Part shown: piece by piece, positions 36,441 to 52,588 of the stretch
Numbering within the stretch: position 1 is the stretch's first letter
Layout: the number at the start of each line of letters is the position of its first letter
NCBI GenBank assembly: GCA_038501195.1
Contig: JBBPUQ010000004.1
Coordinates: forward strand, 5,718,001-5,782,000
Reading direction: 5' to 3'
Length of the DNA: 64,000 nucleotides
DNA from: Nemania diffusa
Lineage: Eukaryota; Ascomycota; Sordariomycetes; Xylariales; Xylariaceae
Position numbers and translations under genes: made by a program
Notes under the pieces: model-generated
The model's database searches: none
The model's input: only the letters and a program-made list of their open reading frames with translations
Told to the model about the DNA's origin: nothing

Positions 36441-39400
36441 ATTAATAATTATAAAAAATAATTATAAATTAATAAAATAAAAAAATAAAATTTAATTATA
36501 ATATAATTTTTATATTTAATATTTTGTTTTTTATATAAAAAATAAATTAATATTTATATTAATTAAAAAAAAAAAAATTAAATTAATTATTAAATAAAAA
36601 AAATTTAAATATTATAAAATTAAAATAATTTTTTATATAATAATTTTATTATTTTTATATAAAAATTAATAAAATTTTAAATTATTTTATTTATTTTTAT
36701 ATTTATTTTTTTTTATAATTTTATTAAAATTTATATATAAATTAATTATAATAATTATAATTATAATAATTAAAATTAATTATTTTAATTTTTTAAATAA
36801 AAAATTATATTTATTTTTATATAAAAATAAAATTAAAAAAAAATAAAATTAATTTAAAATATTAAAATATTATAATTAATTTAAATAATATAATTATTTT
36901 AATATAATTATTAATATATTTTATATAATATTTAAAAAAATATATATAATTAAAAATTAAAAATAAATAATTTATATAAATATTTATAATAATTTTTAAT
37001 AATTAAATTAAAGTTATATTTATAAATATTAATTATATATTTAAATAAATATTTATTATAATAATTAAATATAATAAAAATATAAAAATATATAAAAAAA
37101 TATTAAATAATTAATTTATATATATTTTTAAAAAATTTAATAAAAATAATAATAAAAATTTAAATAATAATAAATTTATATAAATAATTTTAATATTTAT
37201 ATTAATAAATATATTAAAATTAATAATTATATAAATATATTTTTTAATATTATAATTAATTATATTAAAATTAATAATATTAATATATAATATATTTTAA
37301 AATTTAATTATTATAAAAAAATATTATTTTATATAATAATTATATAAATATATTTTAATATATTTAAATTTAAATTTATTTTAATATATTTAAATTTAAA
37401 TTTATTTTAATTAATTAAAAATTAATATATAAAGTTTTATTTTTTAATTTATAAATAATATTATAAATTTTTTTTAATTAAAAAATAAATTATTATTATA
37501 TATTAAATATTTATTTTATTAATAAATAATATAATATTAAATATTTAAAATAATTATATAATTATAATTATAAAAAAAATTTTATTTAAAATTATTATAA
37601 TTATATAATAAAAATAATAAAAATAATAAAAAATATTTTATTTATAAAAAATTTAATTATTAAATTATTAATTATAATTAATAAAAAAAATTAAAAATAA
37701 AATATTTTATTATATATAATATTTTAAAATAAAAAAATATAATATATTTATATTAAATTATAAAAATAATAAAAACTTTTTATATAATAATAAATTTAAT
37801 AATAATTTAAATTTTAAAATTAAAAATAAAATAATTTATTTTTTAATAAATTTAATATATTTTTATTATATAATAAAAAAAAATATATATATTTAAAATT
37901 AAATATTAATATTAAATAATTTTTATTTAAATTATTAATATAATATAAAATATTAAAATATTTTATAAAATATTAATATAATTAAAGTTTTAATTATTAA
38001 AAAAGTTTAAATTAAAACTTTTATATAAAAAATTTTTTTTATATAAATAAATTAAATTTTAAATTATAGAATAATTTAATTTAATAATATTAAAAATTTT
38101 AAAATTATAAATATTATAATAATTTTAATATTAATTAAATTAATTAAATTTTATATTTTAAATATATTAATTATATAAAAATAAAAATAATTATTTTTTA
38201 ATATTAATTAATTAAAAATTAAAAATTATTTTATAAAATAAAAATTTTAAAAATTATATTATTAATTTAAATATTTTTATATAAAAAATATATATAAAAT
38301 TATTATAAAAAATTAAAAAGTTTTATTATTATTATTAATTATATAATTAAATTTTAAAAAAATTAAAATTTTATTAAAAAAATAAATATAATTTTAATTA
38401 TAAAATTATTATTAATATTATATAAATTAATAAATAATTAATATAAATATTTTATTTTATATAATTAAATTTTTAAAATTTTTAAATATATATAATATTT
38501 AAAATATATTATATTAATATTAAATTTTAATATATTAAATATTATTTAAATATATTATATATAATTTTAATATAAATTTTTATTTAAAAATTTTTATAAT
38601 AATATATAATTAATTAAAACTTTATATAAAAAAATATTTATTAAAATAAAATAAATTATTATAAAAATTAAATATTATATAAATAAAAAAATAATATTAT
38701 AAATAATATATTTAAATTAAATAATTTTATATTTATTTTTTTAATTTTTAAAATTTATTTTAAAATTAATAAAAATTTATTTTTTTTATTAAAAATTATA
38801 TAAAAAATTATAAAAATATTAAAAAATATTTATATAAATATTAATATTAATTAAATTATATAAATTAAAAAAAAAATTAATATTATTATATAAAATATAT
38901 TTTTTATTTTTTTAAAATAAAATTATAATATAAAAAAAATTTAAAAATTAAATAAAACTATATAAAATTTTTATAATTAAAAATTATAATATTATAATTA
39001 ATATAATAAATAAATTAATTAAATTTTATTATATATAAATTAAATTATATTAATAATAAAAAATTATATTTTATTTATAATATAAAAAAATAATTTTTTA
39101 TATAATTTTTTTTAAATTATTAAATAATTATAATTTTAATATTAAAATAAATTAAAAAATTATTTATATTTATTAATAATTAATATTTTATATTAAAAAA
39201 AATTAATAATTATATTTTAATTATAAAATTAAAATAAAATAAAATAATTATTATATTTAATATATTTTTTAAATAATTAAATATAATTAAAATAAATATA
39301 TTAATAATTTAAAATATATTTTAATATATATAATATAATTTAATTTAATATAATTAAATAAAAATATTTTAAATTAAATTTATATAAAAAATTAAAAATA

Positions 39401-40570
39401 AAATAATTAAATTATATAAAAAGTTTAAATTAATTATATAAAATTATAAAAATAATAATAAAATTTAAATTTTTATATAAATATTAATAATTTAATATAT
39501 AAATTAATAATTTATTATAATTTTAAAATTATTATTAATTTAAAATTATATAATAAATAAAATTAAAAAATTTATATTTAATAAATATTATATTTTAAAT
39601 TATATAATTATTATATAAATTAATTAAATTAAAATTATATTAATATAAAATTTATTATAAATATTATTATTAAAAATTAAATATAAAAATATTTATATAT
39701 AATTTATATTTATTATATATTAAATTTTTTTTTTATAAATTTATAATTATAAAATTTTAAATAAATAATATTTTTAATATTATATTTAAAAAGTTTTTAT
39801 ATAAAAAAAAACTAAATTGTTATTTTATATAAAATTAAAAATAAAATTAATATTTAAATATTTTATTAAATTTAATAAAAATAAAATTTAAATAAATAAA
39901 TAAATTAAATAATTATATGTTATTAATTTTAATATAAAAAATTATTTTTAATAATATATTATTTAATAAATTAAAAAAATATTATATAATTTATTAATTA
40001 TTATATAAATTTAAAAATTATTAAAAAATAATATTAAAAAATTAAATATATAAATATAATAATAAATTAATAATATATAATAAAAATTATATTATTTATT
40101 TTTAAATTTTAATTATATAAAAATTTTTATTTTTATTAATAAAATATTTATAAATAATAAACATTTAAATTTTTAAATTAAATTTATAATTATATTAATT
40201 AATAAAAATTATATAAAAAATATTTTTATAATTAAAAATAATATAATTTATTAAAATTTAATTAAATATAAATAAATTATATATAATTTATTAATAAATA
40301 AATTATATAATATAATTAATAAATTTAATTATATTAATATATTTAATAAAACTTTTTAAAAAATTATTTTTATAATAAAATTATTAATTATATTATTAAT
40401 TATATATATAAAGTTTAAATTTTTATATAAATATTTATAAAAAAAAAATATTTAATTAAATATTAAAAATATTAATTATATAAATAAAAATATATATATA
40501 TTAATTAAATAATAAAAAAAATAATAAAAAATTAATTAATATTAAAATTAAAATTATAATATAAAAAAAA

Positions 40571-40870
40571 AATATTTAATATTAAATTAATAATTTAATA
40601 AAATTTATATATATATATTAAATATATATAATTAAAATTTAAATTAAAACTTTTATTAAATAATTAAATAAATAAAAAATATAAAAATTTATAAATTTTA
40701 TATATATATATATATAAATAATTAATATATAATTTTTTTAATTATATTTTTTTATTTAAAATATATATATAAATTTATATAAAATTTTAAAATTTAAAAA
40801 TAAGTTTTAAACTTTATAAATTATTTTAAATTTATATATATATATATATATATATAATTTTATTAATAAT
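40571..40870. repeat. ~300-bp core repeat, copy 3 (possible right LTR)
   Basis: Direct repeat of 36131-36440 and slightly less mutated. The 4.1 kb between the two copies is pure AT-rich sequence with no readable frame, so a retroelement origin rests on spacing and orientation only. Confidence 0.65.
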
Positions 40871-42827
40871 ATTTATTAAAATTATATTTTATAAATTTAA
40901 ATTTTTTTATAAAATATTTATTAAAATAAATAATATATTATTTTTATTATTTTATTTTATATTTTTTATTAATAATAATAAAATATAATTTATATATAAT
41001 AAAACTTTATAAAATTATTAATTATATTAATATTAATATTAAATATTTTAATAATTTATATTTTATATAAATTAAATAATTATATAAATTAATTATATAA
41101 ATAATTTTATTTTTAATTAATATATTAAAAATATTTATATAATTTTTATTAAAAGTTTTTATATTTTATATAATATTTAAAAATAATAAAAATTTTTAAT
41201 TAATTTATTAATATATATTAATAATAATTATATTATTAAATTTTTTATTATTTTTTATAAAATTATTTTATTTTTTATATTATAATTTATTTTATTTTTT
41301 AAAATATTATATATATAATAATAAAATTTATATATTTTTTTAATTTTATTAATAATTTAATTAAATTTAATAAATATTTTTTAATATATAATAATTTTAA
41401 TTTTAATTTAATATTAATTAAATAAATATTTTATTTAATAATTATTTAATTATTATTAAAAATATAAAAATATATATAAATATTAATAAAAAATATTTTA
41501 TAAATTAATTTTTAAAATATTAAAAATATTATTAATTTAAATAATATATAATATATATATATATAATAATTAATATTTAAAATTTATTAAATATTTTTTA
41601 TAAAGTTTTTTTTAAAAAAATTTATATTATTTATATAAAAATATTAAATATATAATTAATTTAATATTAATTTTATAATATATTTTATATTAAAATTTAT
41701 TTAATTTAATATTATATATAAATAAATAATATATATTATTTATTATTTAATATTTTAATTTTTATTAATTATATTTATTATTTTAAATAAAAAGTTATAT
41801 TATTAATATTAATATATAATAAATATTTTTTTATTATTTTTTTATTAATAAATTTTTTTATTATATAAATTTAAAAATAATATTATAATATATAAATTTT
41901 ATTAAAAAGTTTTAAATTAAATTAATATTAATTATAATAATATAATTATAAATTTATAATAAAATATTAAAATAAATATTAAAATAAATTTTATTATTTA
42001 AAAAATTATATAATTTATTAAAATATTATATTTTTTTAATAATATAATTTTATTTTATATAAAATATATAAATAATAAATATAAATAAATATATTATAAT
42101 ATTAAATTTAAAATTATATAATAATTTATATAAAAAATAAAAATTATTAAATAATAATAAAAAATATTATTATTATAAATATAAATATAAATTATATTAA
42201 TAATTTAAAGTTTTAATATTTTAATATTTTAATTAATTATATAAATTTTTATAAATATAAATTATAATTTAAATATAATTAATTATTTAAAAACTTTTAA
42301 TATATAAATAAAATTTAAATAAATATATTTTATATATAAATATATAAATATATATTAATAATAATTTAAATTTAATTTATTTTAAATAAATATTTTTATA
42401 TAATATTATTATTAATTTTAATAATTATAATAATTTTTTAATTATTATAATTTAATTTTTTATTAAAAATATTAAAAAATTATTATAATTAAAAATAACA
42501 AATTATTAAATAAAAAATATAAATATATAATATAAAATTTATATTTTAATTTATTATTATTATTATATATATAAAAAATAATATAATTATTAATTAATAT
42601 TAATTTAATTTTATATATTAAATTATATATAATAAATAATAAATTTATAATTAAATAATTAAAATTAATTTTAATAATAATTTATTTATATTATAATATA
42701 TTTATTTTTTTAAATTAAATATTTTTAATTATATTATTATAATTATAATTAATAATTTAAATATTTTAATTAATTTATTAATATTTTATAAAATTATAAT
42801 ATTATTTATAAATTTAAATATTAAAAT

Positions 42828-42902
42828 AATTAATATAATAAAAAAAAATATATTAAATATAATTAATATAATAAAAAAAAAATATATTAAATATAATATT
42901 AT
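42828..42902. repeat. 37-bp tandem duplication in the core
   Basis: Two units containing AATATAATAAAAAAAA and ATATTAAATATAAT. Confidence 0.7.
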
Positions 42903-43559
42903 TTTAATTTTATATTTAAAATTTTTTTTTAATATATAAAATATATATATATATATTATTAATATTATTTATAATAAAATATAATAATTTATTTAATAAA
43001 TAAATAATAAATTAAATAATAAAATTTAAATATATATTTATTATAAATAATATTATTGTTTTAATAAATAAATTATAAAAGTTTTTTTTATATTAAATAA
43101 ATTTAATATATTTATAAATTTTAAAAATTTTATTAATTAAAATTTATATTATATTATATATATATAATTATTATTAATAAAATAGTAATTTTAAATAATT
43201 TAATATAAATAATATATATTATATTTATATATAAAAAAAAAATTAAAAATATAATATATTATTATAATTAAAATAATTTTTTTAAAATAAAAAATATAAT
43301 TATAATTAAAATTTAACTTTTTTAATAATATAATATAATTTTAAAAAATATTAATTATTATATTATTAATTATTTAATATATAAAAATATATATTTATAT
43401 AAATAAAAAGTTATTTTATTAATATATAATTTTTTTTTTAAAAAAAAATTAATTTTATTATTTTAAATATTAATTAAAGTTATTTTTTAATTATAAATTA
43501 TATTATATAAATTTATAAATATTTTTTTTTTTTAAATTATTTTAAATAAATTAAAATAA

Positions 43560-43875
43560 ATTAATATTAAATTATAATTTAAATTATAATATAAAAATAT
43601 ATAATATAATTAAAAATATAATTAATATAATAATTTTATTATAATTATAATTTAAAATAAAAATATAATTAAAATTTAAAATTATAATTTAATAAAATAT
43701 AATATAAATTAAATTATAATATAAAAATATAAAATATAAATAATTTAAATTATAATTTAATAATATAAAATATAATTTAAATTATAATTTAAAAATATAA
43801 AATATAAATAATTTAAATTATAATTTAAAAATATAAAATATAAATAATTTAAATTATAATTTAAAAATATATAAT
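43560..43875. repeat. AT minisatellite at the right edge of the core
   Basis: Roughly eight units of 36-37 bp built on AATTTAAATTATAATTTAAA and ATATAAAATATAA. It ends where the higher-order satellite array begins. Confidence 0.75.
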
Positions 43876-43885
43876 ATTATTATTT

Positions 43886-46800
43886 TAATAGTATTTTTAT
43901 AATTAAAGTTACTATAATGCTTTTTATAAGTTAAACCTATTTTAAAACTAGTGTATTTTTTAATACTTTTATAAAGTATTAAAAAATTTTTTAACTTATT
44001 TTTTTATAATTTAATTAAAATAAAAATAACTTTTTTTTTTTTTTAATTTAATAATATTTTTATAGTTAAAATTATTATAATACTTTTTATAAGTTAAACT
44101 TGTTTTAAAACTAATATATTTTTTAGTACTTTTATAAAGTGTTAAAAAATTTTTCAATTTATTTTTTTATAATTTAATTAAAATAAAAATAACTTTTTTT
44201 TTTTTTTAATTTAATAGTTTAATAATATTTTTATAGTTAAAATTAATATAGTACTTTTTATATTTTAAACTTATTTTAAAACTAATATATTTTTTGCTAT
44301 TTTTACAAAGTATTAAAAAATATATTATTTACTATATATTTTATATTAAAAATATTAAATATATTTATTATTTTTATATTTTTTTTTATTTTATTTTTTA
44401 TGTTTTTTAGTTTATTTTTTTTTTTTTTTTTTTATATATATTAGTTTTTTTATATTTAGTTACTATTAAAAATTATATATAATTTATTATAATATTTATT
44501 AATAAATTTATTAAATTTTTCTATTAAATTTTTTTTTTAAATTTAAATTTTTAAAATTGGATTTTTTTATATATTTTTTATATAGTTTTATTTTATATTT
44601 TTTACTAATTTTATTATTACTTTTTATTTTTGTTTATTTTAAAAACTTATAAAGTTTTATTTTTTTTTTTTTAAATAATTTAGTTTAAACAAATAAGTTT
44701 TTAACTTTATTAAAACTAATTAAAACAAAACTATTAATAGTTTTATTTAAATTTTATTTTAATAAATTTTAAAATAATACTTTGTTATAACTACTACAAT
44801 TTGTTAATTTTATTTGTTTAATTTATTTATAAATTTAATTTATTTTTTTTTTTTTTTTTTTAAATTTTAATATATATAATATAATTTTTTAAAAATCTTT
44901 TTAATTATTTATACTATTATTTTTTTTTTTTTTTTTTTTTATTAATATAAAGTTTAATTTATTAATTTAAAAACTTAAAGTATTAAATTTATTTATAAAT
45001 TAATATATATTAATATTTTTTAAAATTTTATTTTATTTTAATGTTAAAAGCAGTTTTTAGTTTATTTTATATAATTATTTATATTATTTAAATTAGTTTT
45101 TTTTGTTTGTTTAAACTATATAATTTAATTAAACAAATATTTATTTTTTATATTATAGTTAATTTTACAATTTTAAAAAATTTTTAATTTAATAATATTT
45201 TTATAATTAAAGTTATTATAGTGCTTTTTATAAATTAAACTTATTTTAAAACTAGTGTATTTTTTAGTACTTTTATAAAATATTAAAGAATTTTTTAACT
45301 TATTTTTTTATAATTTAATTAAAATAAAAATAACTTTTTTTTTTTTTTAATTTAATAGTATTTTTATAGTTATAGTTATTATAATGCTTTTTATAAATTA
45401 AACTTATTTTAAAACTAGTATATTTTTTAATATTTTTATAAAATGTTAAAAAATTTTTCAACTTATTTTTTTATAATTTAATTAAAATAAAAATAACTTT
45501 TTTTTTTTTTTAATTTAATAATATTTTTATAGTTAAAATTATTATAATACTTTTTATAAATTAAACTTATTTTAAAATTAATATATTTTTTAATACTTTT
45601 ATAAAATATTAAAAAATTTTTCAATTTATTTTTTTATAATTTAATTAAAATAAAAATAACTTTTTTTTTTTTTTAATTTAATAGTTTAATAATATTTTTA
45701 TAGTTAAAATTAATATAGTATTTTTTATATTTTAAATTTATTTTAAAACTAGTATATTTTTTGCTATTTTTATAAAATGTTAAAAAATATATTATTTATT
45801 ATATATTTTATACTAAAAATATTAAAAATATTTATTATTTTTATATTTTTTTTTATTTTATTTTTTATATTTTTTAGTTTATTTTTCTTTTTTTTTTTTT
45901 ATATATACTAGTTTTTTTATATTTAGTTATTATTAAAAATTATATATAATTTATTATAATGTTTATTAATAAATTTATTAAATTTTTTTATTAAATTTTT
46001 TTTTTAAATTTAAATTTTTAAAATTGAACTTTTTTATATATTTTTTATATAGTTTTATTTTATATTTTTTTGCTAATTTTATTACTATTTTTTATTTTTG
46101 TTTATTTTAAAAATTTATAAAGTTTTATTTTTTTTTTTTTAAATAATTTAGTTTAAATAAATAAGTTTTTAATTTTATTAAAATTAATTAAAACAAAACT
46201 ATTAATAGTTTTATTTAAATTTTATTTTAATAAATTTTAAAATAATACTTTGTTATAACTATTATAACTTATTGATTTTATTTGTTTAATTTATTTATAA
46301 ATTCGATTTATTTTTTTTTTTTTTTTTTTTAAATTTTAATATATATAATATAATTTTTTAAAAATTCTTTTAACTATTTATATTATTATTTTTGTTTTTT
46401 TTTTTTTTTTTTATTAATATAAAGTTTAGTTTATTAACTTAAAAACTTAAAATATTAAACTTATTTATAAATTAATATATATTAATATTTTTTAAAATTT
46501 TATTTTATTTTAATATTAAAAGTAGTTTTTAGTTTATTTTATATAACTATTTATATTATATAAATTAGCTTTTTTTGTTTATTTAAATTATATAATTTAG
46601 TTAAAAAAATATTTATTTTTTATACTATAATTAATTTTATAATTTTAAAAAATTTTTAATTTAATAGTATTTTTATAGTTAAAGTTACTATAATGCTTTT
46701 TATAAATTAAACCTGTTTTAAAACTAACATATTTTTTAATACTTTTATAAAATGTTAAAAAATTTTTCAATTTATTTTTTTATAATTTAATTAAAATAAA

Positions 46801-49800
46801 AATAACTTTTTTTTTTTTTTAATTTAATAGTATTTTTATAATTAAAGTTACTATAATGTTTTTTATAAATCAAATTTATTTTAAAACTAATATATTTTTT
46901 AATACTTTTATAAAATATTAAAAAATTTTTCAATTTATTTTTTTATAATTTAATTAAAATAAAAATAACTTTTTTTTTTTTTTAATTTAATAGTTTAATA
47001 ATATTTTTATAATTAAAATTAATATAGTGCTTTTTATATTTTAAACTTATTTTAAAACTAGTATATTTTTTACTACTTTTATAAAATGTTAAAAAATATA
47101 TTATTTATTATATATTTTATATTAAAAATATTAAATATATTTATTATTTTTATATTTTTTTTTATTTTATTTTTTATATTTTTTAGTTTATTTTTTTTTT
47201 TTTTTTTTATATATATTAATTTTTTTATATTTAATTACTATTAAAAATTATATATAATTTATTATAATATTTACTAATAAATTTATTAAATTTTTTTATT
47301 AAATTTTTTTTTTAAATTTAAATTTTTAAAATTAAACTTTTTTATATATTTTTTATATAGTTTTATTTTATGTTTTTTATTAATTTTATTATTATTTTTT
47401 GTTTTTGTTTATTTTAAAAATTTATAAAGTTTTATTTTTTTTTTTTTAAATAATTTAGTTTTAACAAATAAGTTTTTAATTTTATTAAAACTAATTAAAA
47501 CAAAACTATTAATAGTTTTATTTAAATTTTATTTTAATAAAATTTAAAATAATATTTTGTTATAACTACTATAATTTGTTAATTTTATTTATTTAATTTA
47601 TTTATAAATTTGATTTATTTTTTTTTTTTTTTTTTTTAAATTTTAATATATATAATATAATTTTTTAAAAATCTTTTTAACTATTTATACTATTATTTTT
47701 TTTTTTTTTTTTTTTTTATTAATATAAAATTTAATTTATTAATTTAAAAACTTAAAGTATTAAATTTATTTATAAGTTAATATATATTAATATTTTTTAA
47801 AATTTTATTTTATTTTAATATTAAAAGCAGTTTTTAATTTATTTTATATAATTACTTATATTATTTAAATTAGCTTTTTTTATTTGTTTAAATTATATAA
47901 TTTAATTAAAAAAATATTTATTTTTTATATTATAGTTAATTTTACAATTTTAAAAAATTTTTAATTTAATAATATTTTTATAGTTAAAGTTACTATAATG
48001 TTTTTTATAAATTAAACTTGTTTTAAAACTAGCATATTTTTTAATATTTTTATAAAATATTAAAAAATTTTTCAACTTATTTTTTTATAATTTAATTAAA
48101 ATAAAAATAACTTTTTTTTTTTTTAATTTAATAGTATTTTTATAGTTAAAATTACTATAGTACTTTTTATAAATTAAATTTGTTTTAAAACTAATATATT
48201 TTTTAATATTTTTATAAAGTATTAAAAAATTTTTCAATTTATTTTTTTATAATTTAATTAAAATAAAAATAACTTTTTTTTTTTTTTAATTTAATAGTAT
48301 TTTTATAGTTAAAGTTATTATAATGTTTTTTATAAATTAAACTTGTTTTAGAACTAGTGTATTTTTTAGTACTTTTATAAAGTATTAAAGAATTTTTTAA
48401 TTTATTTTTTTATAATTTAATTAAAATAAAAATAACTTTTTTTTTTTTTTAATTTAATAATATTTTTATAGTTAAAGTTACTATAATACTTTTTATAAAT
48501 TAAACTTGTTTTAAAACTAGCGTATTTTTTAGCACTTTTATAAAGTGTTAAAAAATTTTTCAACTTATTTTTTTATAATTTAATTAAAATAAAAATAACT
48601 TTTTTTTTTTTTTAATTTAATAGTTTAATAATATTTTTATAATTAAAGTTAATATAATGCTTTTTATATTTTAAACTTATTTTAAAACTAATATATTTTT
48701 TACTATTTTTATAAAGTGCTAAAAAATATACTATTTATTATATATTTTATATTAAAAATATTAAATATATTTATTATTTTTATATTTTTTTTTATTTTAT
48801 TTTTTATATTTTTTAGTTTTTTTTTTTTTTTTTTTTTATATATACTAGTTTTTTTATATTTAATTATTATTAAAAATTATATATAATTTATTATAATATT
48901 TATTAATAAATTTATTAAATTTTTTTATTAAATTTTTTTTTTAAATTTAAGTTTTTAAAATTGGACTTTTTTATATATTTTTTATATAGTTTTATTTTAT
49001 ATTTTTTGCTAATTTTATTATTACTTTTTATTTTTGTTTATTTTAAAAACTTATAAAGTTTTACTTTTTTTTTTTTAAATAACTTAGTTTAAATAAATAA
49101 GTTTTTAACTTTATTAAAACTAATTAAAATAAAACTATTAATAGTTTTATTTAAATTTTATTTTAATAAATTTTAAAATAACATTTTATTATAACTATTA
49201 CAATTTGTTAATTTTATTTATTTAATTTGTTTATAAATTTAATTTATTTTTTTTTTTTTTTTTTTTAAATTTTAATATATACAATATAATTTTTTAAAAA
49301 TCCTTTTAATTATTTATACTATTATTTTTTTTTTTTTTTTTTTTTTATTAATATAAAGCTTAATTTATTAATTTAAAAACTTAAAATATTAAATTTATTT
49401 ATAAGTTAATATATACTAATATTTTTTAAAGTTTTATTTTATTTTAATATTAAAAACAGTTTTTAGTTTATTTTATATAATTATTTATATTATTTAAATT
49501 AGCTTTTTTTGTTTGTTTAAACTATATAATTTAATTAAAAAAATATTTATTTTTTATATTATAGTTAATTTTATAATTTTAAAAAATTTTTAATTTAATA
49601 GTATTTTTATAGTTAAAGTTATTATAATGTTTTTTATAAATTAAACTTATTTTAAAACTAATATATTTTTTAATATTTTTATAAAATGCTAAAAAATTTT
49701 TCAATTTATTTTTTTATAATTTAATTAAAATAAAAATAACTTTTTTTTTTTTTTAATTTAATAATATTTTTATAGTTAAAGTTACTATAGTGCTTTTTAT

Positions 49801-52555
49801 AAATTAAACTTGTTTTAAAAATTAATATATTTTTTAGTACTTTTATAAAGTGCTAAAAAATTTTTCAACTTATTTTTTTATAATTTAATTAAAATAAAAA
49901 TAACTTTTTTTTTTTTTTAATTTAATAGTATTTTTATAATTAAAATTATTATAATGTTTTTTATAAATTAAACTTATTTTAAAATTAATATATTTTTTAG
50001 TACTTTTATAAAGTGTTAAAAAATTTTTTAACTTATTTTTTTATAATTTAATTAAAATAAAAATAATTTTTTTTTTTTTTTAATTTAATAATTTAATAAT
50101 ATTTTTATAGTTAAAATTAATATAATATTTTTTATATTTCAAATTTATTTTAAAACTAGTATATTTTTTGCTATTTTTACAAAGTGTTAAAAAATATATT
50201 ATTTACTATATATTTTATATTAAAAATACTAAATATATTTATTATTTTTATATTTTTTTTTATTTTATTTTTTATATTTTTTAGTTTATTTTTTTTTTTT
50301 TTTTTTATATATATTAGTTTTTTTATATTTAGTTACTATTAAAAATTATATATAATTTATTATAATATTTATTAACAAGTTTACTAAATTTTTCTATTAA
50401 ATTTTTCTTTTAAATTTAAGTTTTTAAAATTGGATTTTTTTATATATTTTTTATATAGTTTTATTTTATATTTTTTGTTAATTTTATTATTACTTTTTAT
50501 TTTTATTTATTTTAAAAATTTATAAAGTTTTATTTTTTTTTTTTAAATAATTTAATTTAAACAAATAAGTTTTTAATTTTATTAAAATTAATTAAAACAA
50601 AATTATTAATAATTTTATTTAAATTTTATTTTAATAAATTTTAAAATAATATTTTATTATAACTATTACAATTTACTGATTTTATTTGTTTAATTTGTTT
50701 ATAAATTTAATTTACTTTTTTTTTTTTTTTTTTTAAATTTTAATATATATAATATAATTTTTTAAAAATCTTTTTAACTATTTATATTATTATTTTTGTT
50801 TTTTTTTTTTTTTTTTATTAATATAAAGCTTAATTTATTAATTTAAAAATTTAAAGTATTAAACTTATTTATAAGTTAATATATACTAATATTTTTTAAA
50901 ATTTTATTTTATTTTAATATTAAAAGCAGTTTTTAGTTTATTTTATATAACTATTTATACTATTTAAATTAGCTTTTTTTGTTTGTTTAAACTATATAAT
51001 TTAGTTAAAAAAATATTTATTTTTTATATTATAGTTAATTTTACAATTTTAAAAAATTTTTAATTTAATAATATTTTTATAGTTAAAGTTAATATAATAC
51101 TTTTTATATTTTAAATTTATTTTAAAACTAGTATATTTTTTGCTACTTTTATAAAGTATTAAAAAATATATTATTTATTATATATTTTATACTAAAAATA
51201 TTAAATATATTTATTATTTTTATATTTTTTTTTATTTTATTTTTTATATTTTTTAGTTTATTTTTTTTTTTTTTCTATATATACTAGTTTTTTTATATTT
51301 AGCTATTATTAAAAATTATATATAATTTATTATAATATTTACTAATAAGTTTACTAAATTTTTTTATTAAATTTTCTTTTTAAATTTAAGTTTTTAAAAT
51401 TAGACTTTTTTATATATTTTTTATATAGTTTTATTTTATGTTTTTTGCTAATTTTATTATTACTTTTTGTTTTTGTTTATTTTAAAAATTTATAAAGTTT
51501 TACTTTTTTTTTTTTAAATAATTTAGTTTAAACAAATAAGTTTTTAATTTTATTAAAACTAATTAAAACAGAGCTACTAATAGCTTTATTTAAATTTTAT
51601 TTTAATAAATTTTAAAATAATACTTTGTTATAACTATTATAACTTGTTGATTTTATTTATTTAATTTGTTTATAAATTCGATTTATTTTTTTTTTTTTTT
51701 TTTTTTAAATTTTAATATATACAATATAATTTTTTAAAAATCTTTTTAACTATTTATACTATTATTTTTGTTTTTTTTTTCTTTTTTTATTAATATAAAG
51801 CTTAGTTTATTAATTTAAAAATTCAAAATGTTAAATTTATTTATAAGTTAATATATACTAATATTTTTTAAAATTTTATTTTATTTTAACGTTAAAAGCA
51901 GTTTTTAGTTTATTTTATATAACTATTTATACTATTTAAATTAGCTTTTTTTGTTTGTTTAAACTATATAATTTAGTTAAAAAAATATTTATTTTTTATA
52001 TTATAATTGATTTTATAATTTTAAAAAATTTTTAATTTAATAGTATTTTTATAATTAAAGTTACTATAGTGCTTTTTATAAATTAAACCTATTTTAAAAC
52101 TACTGTATTTTTTAATACTTTTATAAAATGCTAAAAAATTTTTCAACTCATTTTTTTATAATTTAATTAAAATAAAAATAACTTTTTTTTTTTTTTAATT
52201 TAATAGTATTTTTATAGTTAAAGTTACTATAATATTTCTTATAAGTTAAACTTATTTTAAAACTAGCGTATTTTTTAGCACTTTTATAAAGTGCTAAAAA
52301 ATTTTTCAACTTATTTTTTTATAATTTAATTAAAATAAAAATAACTTTTTTTTTTTTTTAATTTAATAGTTTAATAATATTTTTATAGTTAAAGTTAATA
52401 TAGTGCTTTTTATATTTTAAATTTATTTTAAAACTAATGTATTTTTTATTACTTTTATAAAGTATTAAAAAATATATTATTTATTATATATTTTATACTA
52501 AAAATATTAAATATATTTATTATTTTTATATTTTTTTTTATTTTATTTTTTATGT

Positions 52556-52588
<33 letters not shown>

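Larger units (their letters stand above)
31141..43880. other. Core of almost pure A+T DNA, about 12.7 kb
   Basis: By line-by-line reading I find about 50 G or C bases in the whole block, well under 1 percent. Most survivors sit in AAACTTT or AAAGTTT, that is, C preceded by A. GpC, common in the flanks, is essentially absent. The edges are sharp on both sides. Traces of repeats inside (34220, 36131, 40571) show that at least part was once transposon-like sequence. It holds no gene. It could be the most completely hypermutated part of the region, a centromere, or both; the sequence alone does not decide. Confidence 0.8.
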
